This document shows positions 29,475 through 36,015 of a stretch of 36,015 bases of DNA, piece by piece. The stretch is from a virus. The stretch is taken from IMG/VR virus record IMGVR_UViG_3300024520_000030, positions 1 through 36,015 of that record, one strand, 5' to 3'. The translations under genes were made by a program, and so were the position numbers. Numbering within the stretch: position 1 is the stretch's first letter; each line of letters opens with the position of its first letter. A model generated the notes under the pieces. It had not been told where the DNA came from. It ran no database searches and worked only from the letters and a program-made list of their open reading frames with translations.

Positions 29475-30637
29475 TATTCTTCAAATCCTAAAAACTTAAT
29501 TCCGCTAGCCGGCTGAGCGTCTGACTGTACTGGTGCCGGTGGAGTCGCTTGCTCTGGCTCGATATCACCAAGTATAAAATCTAATGACTCTTGAATATCC
29601 TTGGCCGTTTCAAAGTCTTTAGCTTCTACCGCTCGCCTTATACCTCTTTCGGCTGACCTTTCAGCAATTTTTAATGCGTTTTTAAGTAGTCGTTTGTTTG
29701 CTACTGGTGACTTTGTAAAGCTCGCCTCTAATGCGTCTAGAGAGTCTTTTTCACCTTTAGTGAATGCCGCGCCGAAAGTGTCTTTTAATTGACTCAAAAC
29801 AGCTTTACCCATCAAGTTAGAAAGTTCGCCCTCGTCGGCTGACTCTATACCGAAAAAACGCTTAGCTGCTTGCGCCACCCTATCAATGCCGCCTGTCTCT
29901 ATTCCTTCGATTAACTGTATGGCTCTACGTATTGGTGCCGTGCTGTCCGCCGCTGCTAGGCCATTCGTTATAATTGTCTGGCCGCGCTCTGATATACCTT
30001 TGGCATCCGCACGCCCTTTGGCTTCATCTATCTTGCGAATCGTTTCGTCTTGTCCAGTTTCACCAAGCCTAGATATTAGCTCACCCTCTATTTGTGCCGT
30101 TGACGTTGTTGTTTTTCCTGTAGCTGGGTCAAATGAACTTGTAGCAAACGCTGGACCCTCCTTGGTTTTTACTAGCGCTGTCGCGCCTTTTTGAAATGCA
30201 ACTTTCATTGCGTCAGGCTTATCAATTAAACCCTGCATTGCTGCGACACCCTGCGCCAAACCTGCATCGCTTATATTCTCGCCTGCAAATGCACTTACAT
30301 CCACGCCGAGCGTTTCTAAGTGTGGCGCTATAGATTGGACTGCCGCATCCCTTTGGCTTGCGTCTATGCCTTGAAGTGCAACCATTGTATTGTGCATCCC
30401 TTTTACTCTCTTTAGGGATTGAGCTTGGTCAAACTCTGTGCCTGCCCGGCCTTCTGCCGATTCAGCAGATGACAACCCTAGTTCAGCTTTTTGCATTGCC
30501 AATTGATTCATTCTAGCGCGTGCTGGCGCTGCTGCTTTGGCTTGTGCTCGCGCGTCCTCTTGACCCTGAATAGCCAGCGCATTTAGTCGCGCTCTTTGGA
30601 ATGACTCAACGGGTCTAAATTGTATTTGCTCGGTCAT
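29474..30637 (-). CDS. DNA ejection protein, P22 gp20 position
   Basis: This 387-residue, almost wholly helical protein is rich in Ala, Gln, Glu and Lys: RARLNALAIQGQEDARAQAK and RMNQLAMQKAELGLSSAESA near the start, and ERSAERGIRRAVEAKDFETA near the end. It matches the composition of P22 gp20 (471) and lies between the gp7- and gp16-position genes with a one-base overlap with the latter. It is expected inside the virion and is ejected on infection. Confidence 0.8.
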   Translation of the reverse strand: MTEQIQFRPVESFQRARLNALAIQGQEDARAQAKAAAPARARMNQLAMQKAELGLSSAESAEGRAGTEFDQAQSLKRVKGMHNTMVALQGIDASQRDAAVQSIAPHLETLGVDVSAFAGENISDAGLAQGVAAMQGLIDKPDAMKVAFQKGATALVKTKEGPAFATSSFDPATGKTTTSTAQIEGELISRLGETGQDETIRKIDEAKGRADAKGISERGQTIITNGLAAADSTAPIRRAIQLIEGIETGGIDRVAQAAKRFFGIESADEGELSNLMGKAVLSQLKDTFGAAFTKGEKDSLDALEASFTKSPVANKRLLKNALKIAERSAERGIRRAVEAKDFETAKDIQESLDFILGDIEPEQATPPAPVQSDAQPASGIKFLGFEE

Positions 30638-30645
30638 GTTATCGC

Positions 30646-31323
30646 CTAAAAGGTTGGTGTTGTGCTGTGGCTTGTGTCTGATACGCCTGGTGGCAGCCTT
30701 GAGCCTCCTGCATTGCCGCCGCCACTCCCAGCAAATGCGCCCAGTGCGTTAATGCCGGTATTGATTAATCCTGCCTGCGTATTACCTTGCTGTATAGCGC
30801 CTTGCGCTTGCGCTTGGCCTATTTGGTTTTGTAGGCTAGATACGTTTGCGCCGGTTTGTAGTGCTGCCGTTGCTTGGCCCGATGCTGCATTAGCGCCCAT
30901 ACCTGCTACATTGAATAACTGATTAAACCGCTGATTTTGAAGTTGTGGAACGATTGTAGAAGTTAAGTCTGTATTGAACTGCGTTAACTCCTTCATTTCT
31001 GCGCCTGCTCCGACACCTCTGGCCGATGCCTGCTCGCTTATCTGTGCAAATCCTTGGTCGCGTAGAAAGTTAACTACAGGGTTTATCTGCTCTAGCCCTG
31101 CATTAGGGTCGCCGAGTAGGTTTGTTAATTGCCCGCCAGCTTCTAGACCGATATCCGCGAAAGGTTGCGTTCGTTCTGTCGCTCTATCTTCTGCGGCTAA
31201 TTGAGACTCTATTCCTGCTTTGGCCGCCCTTTCTTGCGCTCTTACTGAACGCTTCGATGCCTTATCTTGTTGATTGGCGGTTATTGCGCCACCAACAACT
31301 ATTGCCGTTGCTATTCCTGACAT
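30646..31323 (-). CDS. DNA ejection protein, P22 gp7-like
   Basis: This 225-residue protein (P22 gp7: 229) begins MSGIATAIVVGGAITANQQD, a short hydrophobic stretch cleaved or membrane-active in the family. It then has a helical charged region RSVRAQERAAKAGIESQLAA, FRDQGFAQISEQ-like segments and a Gln/Ala-rich C-terminal half (QNQIGQAQAQGAIQQGNTQA) ending in a Gly-rich, Pro-rich tail. It is the first of the three ejection genes. Confidence 0.87.
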   Translation of the reverse strand: MSGIATAIVVGGAITANQQDKASKRSVRAQERAAKAGIESQLAAEDRATERTQPFADIGLEAGGQLTNLLGDPNAGLEQINPVVNFLRDQGFAQISEQASARGVGAGAEMKELTQFNTDLTSTIVPQLQNQRFNQLFNVAGMGANAASGQATAALQTGANVSSLQNQIGQAQAQGAIQQGNTQAGLINTGINALGAFAGSGGGNAGGSRLPPGVSDTSHSTTPTF

Positions 31324-32262
31324 TTAAGCCACCTCGCCTATTTGCGTATTCAATGAATCTCTGTAATCAACTGTTATTTCTTGCGTGCCGATATCTTTAA
31401 GTGCTACCAAGTTAATATTATTTCCATCTCTTTTCATTATAGCGTTAGGTGCAAATGAGTGGTTCACATACCTGCCCGCTATAGTGCGCTTACCATCTAT
31501 TCTCGCTGGCATTATTACAGACCCAGATATAAATGATTTATCAGAATAAAGGCCTTTGCCCTCTATTATTGATTCGCCGACTGTTACACCATAATCAACA
31601 TCTAGTGCAATTTGGTCGCCTGCGAACTCTGACTGTTCACGGACTAGCTTCTCGGTAAAGCCGTACTCTTTCAGTACTGCGAAATAATCCGCCATATCTG
31701 TGTCCAGCTTTGATTTTTTGTTTTTTGCCGTTAAGTATCCAATTCTAAAACTTTGATAGTCGACCATTACCGGCTGTTCTTGGTATGCCGATACAATCTC
31801 CGGTTCTTCTATGTAATCGGATAGGGTTAAAGTTGTTTCTAACTGCGCAAAGCTTGAACACGTCAATGCGTCCAAACATTCATCGTCTGACATCTCGCTA
31901 GATACGCAAAATGTAATCCATTTAGTTTCTTTGTGGGTATATCCTGCGCGTTTCTTGCCCTTGTTTCCTTTGAATATATGAAAACCTTCTAGCCTTTTAA
32001 TTCCGTCGTCAGATGAAACTGTGACATCTCCGTACACCATTACGTCAAAGTGATCATCTCTGTATATTCTGCCGGTTAATGCCGTACCCGCTGGAATTAT
32101 TATTTCCCTTGCGTATATTCCACCAGCGTGTCGACCCACTGTGGGTATATCAACCTGCGGCTCTTTCATCCATTCACGTTCAAGCGCTTCTATTTTGCAC
32201 TGCACGTCTTTGGCTGATATATCACCTGATACACTTAATATAAGGCTATTTATATCCATCAT
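31324..32262 (-). CDS. Cupin-SET fusion protein
   Basis: This 312-residue two-domain protein lies in the tail and ejection cluster. Residues about 45-120 form a cupin-like barrel: GGIYAREIIIPAGTALTGRI, HFDVMVYGDVTVSSDDG, and GYTHKETKWITF. Residues about 226-300 match SET lysine methyltransferases: GKGLYSDKSFISGSVIM, RYVNHSFAPNA (the NHSxxPNA motif, 264-274) and EITVDY (295-300), which supplies the catalytic-type Tyr. In the usual NHSC motif the Cys is Phe here. A possible role is methylation of a virion or host protein. The start at 32259 (second Met) is an alternative; the first overlaps the upstream stop. Confidence 0.82.
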   Translation of the reverse strand: MMDINSLILSVSGDISAKDVQCKIEALEREWMKEPQVDIPTVGRHAGGIYAREIIIPAGTALTGRIYRDDHFDVMVYGDVTVSSDDGIKRLEGFHIFKGNKGKKRAGYTHKETKWITFCVSSEMSDDECLDALTCSSFAQLETTLTLSDYIEEPEIVSAYQEQPVMVDYQSFRIGYLTAKNKKSKLDTDMADYFAVLKEYGFTEKLVREQSEFAGDQIALDVDYGVTVGESIIEGKGLYSDKSFISGSVIMPARIDGKRTIAGRYVNHSFAPNAIMKRDGNNINLVALKDIGTQEITVDYRDSLNTQIGEVA

Positions 32263-32603
32263 GTTTCTGTAGTTCCAGATATATCAACGTTAATAACCGA
32301 CGCTGTACCAGCTAAACCGGATATCTTCATACTATTGCCTAATGTGTGACCTGTTAGTTTTTGGACTCTAACCGTTCTACCGGCTGGAATAGTTTCTTTC
32401 CATGTCCAATTACCACCGCTGCCTGTAGTGCCTGTAGTGGCCGTTAGAATGCGCCACAATGTTACTTCTACGTTTGAGGTCGAGGTGTTTGTAAGTGTGA
32501 TATTGCCTATAAACTTCTTTTCTGTCGAGTTTGCAGAAACAAGCGTAACTTCTGCTGCTGTTAGCTGTGTTTCCGATGCAAAATCATTTAGTGTGATTGC
32601 CAT
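32259..32603 (-). CDS. Small beta-rich virion protein
   Basis: This 114-residue all-beta protein, MAITLNDFASETQLTAAEVT, continues FIGNITLTNTSTSNVEVTLW and ends in beta strands, like small jelly-roll fibre-associated proteins. It overlaps both neighbours by 1-4 bases, and so is co-translated with the cupin-SET gene and the larger fibre-like proteins. No catalytic motif is seen. Confidence 0.7.
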   Translation of the reverse strand: MAITLNDFASETQLTAAEVTLVSANSTEKKFIGNITLTNTSTSNVEVTLWRILTATTGTTGSGGNWTWKETIPAGRTVRVQKLTGHTLGNSMKISGLAGTASVINVDISGTTET

Positions 32604-33229
32604 TATTTAAGCCTTTTGAATCCATACGCTATGCAGTTGAATGTGTCGGCGTCTGTGCTTGTGTCGTCTCTGACTCGCAATATTAGGCGCTGATTTGTAC
32701 CGTGGTCTATTCTAATGCCGTAAGGTAAACCCAAACGTGTTAAATCCATGCTGATAAAATAACCGTAATCATTTAGCGCGTTAACGTGTCGAACTTCCCA
32801 CGCTGTGGGTATTGGCGAGAAACTGAGTCTAAAAAAGTCCTGATTGGTTTTTATAGCTTCATGTATATCATGCTCACCCGTTGCCGTTTCATAGAATAAT
32901 CTGCTTCCATTCGATAGTGCTGTACCGTCGGCCCACTCGTTAGGCTGTCCTGTTGCGCCGTATGCAATTATGAAATTTAGAGATGTTATATATATATCGC
33001 TGTTGTCATCTGCTTCAATAAAATAATCTATATTTGTTGTACTGCCATTTGCCGCCATCACATTATTACCGGCTTGCAGCCCGTCGTCGGTTAGATATTG
33101 ACGGAACGGCAGTACCTTTTGGTCGTCCAGTGGTGGGTATGGCGATACGATAACCTTAACCTCGTTATCTACAGTAACTCCAGCCTTGGAGCCACTGCCT
33201 TCGCCATCCTCGAACACCGTTTTAATCAC
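32603..33229 (-). CDS. Virion protein with EDGxGSG N-terminal motif
   Basis: This 208-residue protein starts MIKTVFEDGEGSGSKAGVTV, then PPLDDQKVLPFRQYLTDDGL and a beta-rich core (DIYITSLNFIIAYGATGQ). The EDGxGSGxKxxV opening is shared with the next gene upstream and recurs in many phage surface proteins, probably a docking or assembly element. The C-terminal part FNCIAYGFKRLK is strand-like. Its function is inferred to be structural. Confidence 0.7.
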   Translation of the reverse strand: MIKTVFEDGEGSGSKAGVTVDNEVKVIVSPYPPLDDQKVLPFRQYLTDDGLQAGNNVMAANGSTTNIDYFIEADDNSDIYITSLNFIIAYGATGQPNEWADGTALSNGSRLFYETATGEHDIHEAIKTNQDFFRLSFSPIPTAWEVRHVNALNDYGYFISMDLTRLGLPYGIRIDHGTNQRLILRVRDDTSTDADTFNCIAYGFKRLK

Positions 33230-33789
33230 TATGAAGCACCTAAATCTTCAAACCAAATAAATATATCATGCGAGCAAATACCTGTTGTGCCTGTGTCGTA
33301 CTCTATCGCTATAGCATCACCTGGGCCTAGTATTAACGCCCCGCCAAAATTCATGCCAGAATCGCTCAGAGCTTGCGACCTGTGCGACCCAACTTGCGCT
33401 ATCTGTGTTAGCCCTGTTATAGTCGTATCGCCGTGCATTGCTGACGCTTCTGCTGTAATACCTTTTGACAGGTTTAATTCGGTGGCCGTAATTGTTGTGC
33501 CGCTTGCCGCTGTTCCTGATACGTTCCAAATTTTCCATTTAACATTCTCTACCGCATGAAATTCAATGTCAGCTATAAACATATTCCGAGTTGTGGAGGT
33601 GTTTTTCAGGTATGCCGAATATTCGCCCGCCGCAACTGTCATAGGGTCGTAAACCACATTATATGCTAGTCCATCGTCCCTAGACGCATAAAATTGACGT
33701 GTAGCCGTCTTTGCTGATACGTTGCCGCGCTGCGTCGATGATACTGACATTTTTTTGCCTGAACCCTTACCGTCTTCAATTATACTCAT
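33229..33789 (-). CDS. Virion protein with EDGxGSG N-terminal motif, paralogue
   Basis: This 186-residue protein starts MSIIEDGKGSGKKMSVSSTQ and is beta-rich: NVVYDPMTVAAGEYSAYLKN, MFIADIEFHAVENVKWKIWN, and a C-terminal GDAIAIEYDTGTTG. The opening and general architecture match the following 208-residue protein, so the two look like diverged duplicates with a common docking motif. It overlaps the 47-residue gene upstream (ATGA). Confidence 0.7.
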   Translation of the reverse strand: MSIIEDGKGSGKKMSVSSTQRGNVSAKTATRQFYASRDDGLAYNVVYDPMTVAAGEYSAYLKNTSTTRNMFIADIEFHAVENVKWKIWNVSGTAASGTTITATELNLSKGITAEASAMHGDTTITGLTQIAQVGSHRSQALSDSGMNFGGALILGPGDAIAIEYDTGTTGICSHDIFIWFEDLGAS

Positions 33790-33929
33790 TCGTCTACATC
33801 CTCATTGGTTATCTTTTCGCCTGTTATCTCTTCATGATGCAGACATAATATTGAAAGTTTTTCTAGAATACGTTCTAAAAGCTCTTTAACTGTTAGCTCG
33901 TGTTCTACGTTATCCGGCTCAAAGCTCAT
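33786..33929 (-). CDS. 47-residue helical protein in tail cluster
   Basis: The ATG is at 33927-33929 and the TGA at 33786-33788. The product MSFEPDNVEHELTVKELLER continues ILEKLSILCLHHEEITGEKI and ends NEDVDE. It is acidic with a central amphipathic helix rich in Leu. Small proteins of this style with LLxxILxxLxILxxHxxxITxExI are common in podovirus tail clusters after gp10. The overlaps on both sides support it. Confidence 0.7.
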   Translation of the reverse strand: MSFEPDNVEHELTVKELLERILEKLSILCLHHEEITGEKITNEDVDE

Positions 33930-34465
33930 CGCGCAAACCACTCATCTGAATCTATGAAATAATGAAAGTTTATAGCGGTCCCTTTGGTTCTGATATTACC
34001 TAGACTGGACCCGTTTATATTCTTCCCGTTGCCGTTTAGTTTTATTGACGTTCCGTCGCCATTTCTAACAATTACCACTTCGTTTTCTTCTGGGTATTCG
34101 TTAAATGTTATCTGTGCACCGCTCTTAGCGTTTACAAACTCATATCCTACACAAGTATAGTCTATCGACGTTGTGATTGCTCTAAAGGCTTTAGGTTCGA
34201 CATATTCAGGGTAACTAAAACGCTGCTCTTGTTCGTTCTCTTGGCTGTATATGTTAAATAGCTTTGATTCATCGGTATTTGTACCAATATTTACAGTATT
34301 GTTTTCTATTTTATCAACGCCACCGCCGGTCCTTAGAAAGATATCGTGTAGAAATCTATTCAAATACTCTAACTGTGGGCGTAGCTCTGGGTCGCTTAAC
34401 CACTTCCTAGGCCATGTAACAACAAACGGGTCGACGTTAGCCAATTTCAAGCTCCACATCTGCAT
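33926..34465 (-). CDS. Putative tail needle-position or minor tail protein
   Basis: This 179-residue protein has an N-terminal WLSDPELRPQLEYLNRFLHD followed by IFLRTGGGVDKIENN, a segment seen in proteins downstream of gp10-type genes in marine podoviruses. Its C-terminal half is beta-rich with IKLNGNGKNINGSSLGNIRT and an aromatic end YFIDSDEWFAR. It occupies the place of the P22 needle gp26 but is not visibly a long coiled coil. It overlaps gp10 by 29 bases, with either of two close start codons possible. Confidence 0.7.
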   Translation of the reverse strand: MQMWSLKLANVDPFVVTWPRKWLSDPELRPQLEYLNRFLHDIFLRTGGGVDKIENNTVNIGTNTDESKLFNIYSQENEQEQRFSYPEYVEPKAFRAITTSIDYTCVGYEFVNAKSGAQITFNEYPEENEVVIVRNGDGTSIKLNGNGKNINGSSLGNIRTKGTAINFHYFIDSDEWFAR

Positions 34466-35834
34466 TAGCAGATATAAGCACCCATTTAATAGGGTCGGTC
34501 ATTGTGAAGCGGAACATTCTATTATAGAAATATCCCAAGCTTAACCAGTCTAGTTTGTAGGTATAGTCACCCATTTCACCCACTGACGCCCAGCGCTCAC
34601 TACTCCACGTCTGCCCGTTATCATCTGAATATTGCATTATAACTGTGGCTTTCGATGTAACTAGACTTGCACCAGGCTGAATAACTAGCGTTAGCTTATC
34701 CATAAATACACGGGCGTTAGGTTTTCCGAATGTCGCGCCATTTATAGATATAGTATCGCGCCTTCTATGTATCGGGTCTCCATTGTCCGTGTATGTGTCG
34801 AAATCTAACTCGTATATGTTGCCGTTCCTGCGGTCTGCGACTAAATGCTTTCCGTATATATTTGCATAGTCGCTGATTAGATGCTGTGAGCCGTCGTAGT
34901 TATAAGCAAGTTCTGTCCATAGCCCCGCCGCTTCATTGAATAGCCACGTCTTATTCCCTTCTGGAAATGATAGGAGGTAAAAATTCATACTATCGAGCGT
35001 AAAACAAACGCCGAACGCGTCGCTTACATCACTATACCCTGCTATCTCTTGACCTATTGCTGGGTTGCTTATAGGTCGAACATCTAACCCGCCCAACTGG
35101 TATACATTACGGTCACTTCCTAGAAAGTAAGCGTAGTTGTTGTTTGTTGCTACTGAATGCGCCGCCGCCAGGCCTATTTCTTGGGTGGCGTTTAGTATTG
35201 GTAGATATGGGGAATCTGCGTCACCTGTGGCGTACAATGGCTGTATAGTTTCCGCGCCGTATGCGTATACCTGTTGCTTATAAGCATCAACCGCCACCAT
35301 ATCATCCGGCTTTGATTCTGCCTTGATTGCAGTTAAAGACCCTGCTGATAATGGCTCGTCTAAGTCAGCAAATACAACATTGCCAGCCGCCCCGTCATAC
35401 ACCATTCTACGATTGATGTATGTGACCGTGTCCGCATTTGGCAAATCCTCGTCTGTTCCAAGGGTTAATGTAGAGCCGTCATATGTATAAGGCTTACTTT
35501 CACCCGTAGCGATAACCAAGTTGCTACCATCTGAATCTATGGAACACCGCCCTGTCCCGTCAATAGTCCCTGCACTTGTTTGTGTTCCGTCCGATTCTAC
35601 GCTGTAAAGCGTATTGCCTGAGATGGTATATAAAACACCATTAAGGCTTCCCATGCCTCTATTCTCACCTGCACCAGTAGACCATGGTTTAAGACCTGGA
35701 AATGGCATTAGTGAAAGAGGTTCACCGCCCTGCTGATTAACTTCAATATAGAAGTTTCTGGTTACTTGGGATGATACAGGTAGCGACCTATTGGTATAGG
35801 TTGGACCTACTAATGGTAGCGGTATAGTTGCCAC
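34437..35834 (-). CDS. P22 gp10-like tail hub (packaged DNA stabilisation)
   Basis: This 465-residue protein (P22 gp10: 472) continues the tail below gp4 and seals packaged DNA. It has the typical N-terminus MATIPLPLVGPTYTNRSLPV and repeated beta-propeller-like blades: GSLNGVLYTISGNTLYSVES, YAYFLGSDRNVYQLGGLDV, LWTELAYNYDGS and HLVADRRNGNIYELDFD. The start codon is GTG (35832-35834) and overlaps the gp4-like stop TAG by one base. Confidence 0.9.
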   Translation of the reverse strand: MATIPLPLVGPTYTNRSLPVSSQVTRNFYIEVNQQGGEPLSLMPFPGLKPWSTGAGENRGMGSLNGVLYTISGNTLYSVESDGTQTSAGTIDGTGRCSIDSDGSNLVIATGESKPYTYDGSTLTLGTDEDLPNADTVTYINRRMVYDGAAGNVVFADLDEPLSAGSLTAIKAESKPDDMVAVDAYKQQVYAYGAETIQPLYATGDADSPYLPILNATQEIGLAAAHSVATNNNYAYFLGSDRNVYQLGGLDVRPISNPAIGQEIAGYSDVSDAFGVCFTLDSMNFYLLSFPEGNKTWLFNEAAGLWTELAYNYDGSQHLISDYANIYGKHLVADRRNGNIYELDFDTYTDNGDPIHRRRDTISINGATFGKPNARVFMDKLTLVIQPGASLVTSKATVIMQYSDDNGQTWSSERWASVGEMGDYTYKLDWLSLGYFYNRMFRFTMTDPIKWVLISANADVELEIG

Positions 35835-36015
35835 TAATCGCCCCTAGTAATATCAAAGTTGGCTGCACGTACAAGACCTAAATCAAGATCCATTGTAGGT
35901 AATACAGTGTACTTTGCTTGTAGCTCTGTAAATGCCGACGCCGCCGCTTCTGGTAGCCCTGCCATAATTGGCCGTCTATGCCTTGCCATTAGGCGCATAG
36001 CTAAACTAAGCTCGA
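35834..36015 (-). CDS. P22 gp4-like tail adaptor, 3' part
   Basis: This is the C-terminal part of the gp4-like adaptor whose start is at 338. Only 35834-35888 is new sequence; 35889-36015 duplicates 127 bases of the left end. The frame continues across the join without change and reads TMDLDLGLVRAANFDITRGD to TAG at 35834-35836. This confirms that the ends overlap in nature. Together the gene is 393 bases for 130 residues. Confidence 0.8.
   Translation of the reverse strand, partial: ELSLAMRLMARHRRPIMAGLPEAAASAFTELQAKYTVLPTMDLDLGLVRAANFDITRGD
35889..36015. repeat. Right copy of 127-bp terminal overlap
   Basis: This is identical to 1-127. Removing one copy gives a 35,888-bp circular map. The repeat does not lie in an intergenic or packaging-site context, and it interrupts a single gene in a consistent frame, which argues against a true packaging terminus at this position. 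Confidence 0.95.

Noticed and set aside
1-36015. tRNA genes, reverse transcriptase or diversity-generating retroelement, integrase and attachment sites
   Set aside because: No cloverleaf-like sequence, RT motif or tyrosine/serine recombinase motif was recognised on reading both strands. A dedicated tRNA or profile search was not possible here, so weak cases could be missed.

Overview
The window is an apparently complete, circularly permuted genome of a P22-like, short-tailed tailed phage (podovirus morphology). The first 127 bases are repeated exactly as the last 127 (1-127 = 35889-36015), so the unique genome is 35,888 bp, and one gene, the gp4-type tail adaptor, is cut by the arbitrary contig ends. 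The host cannot be named from sequence. Promoter style, Shine-Dalgarno sites, NinG, Rha and lambda-type recombination genes point to a gammaproteobacterium, plausibly marine or aquatic (inference).

The virion genes are on the minus strand in the order known from P22: TerS, TerL, portal, scaffold, coat (7028 down to 1064), a decoration-like protein, a strong UUCG-loop terminator, a small CxxC protein, then gp4 across the junction, gp10, a gp26-position protein, a 47-residue protein, three small beta-rich proteins, a cupin-SET fusion protein, three DNA ejection proteins (gp7, gp20 and gp16 positions) and a beta-helix tailspike ending at 25227. A second block of beta-rich virion or fibre proteins (7030-11758), including a LamG-like protein and a repeat protein, precedes TerS in the same orientation.

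Lysis genes lie around a divergent promoter at 12250-12290: a minus-strand M15-type peptidase (11922-12224) and two plus-strand small membrane proteins (12284-12752) that are holin candidates.

Early genes diverge from a control region at 17718-17850. To the left run a small exported protein, a DUF1071 single-strand annealing protein, a YqaJ-type exonuclease, then, behind its own promoter, Rha, a string of small unknown proteins and a free-standing HNH-AP2 endonuclease. To the right run a ribbon-helix-helix protein, a DUF1376 replication protein carrying AT-rich iteron-like repeats, a DnaC-like helicase loader, many very small (often membrane) proteins, a DUF1367 protein, NinG, a DNA methyltransferase-like protein, SSB, a NUMOD4-like remnant and a gene interrupted by an amber codon. 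The two divergent promoters share a 16-bp element with 15 matches, which suggests that one regulator, possibly the ribbon-helix-helix protein, governs both arms.

No integrase, CI-type repressor, tRNA, CRISPR array or reverse transcriptase was seen. The lifestyle is therefore unresolved: Rha is typical of temperate phages, but no integration or immunity gene is recognisable. Most intergenic gaps are short, and no gene-free stretch exceeds 300 bases.
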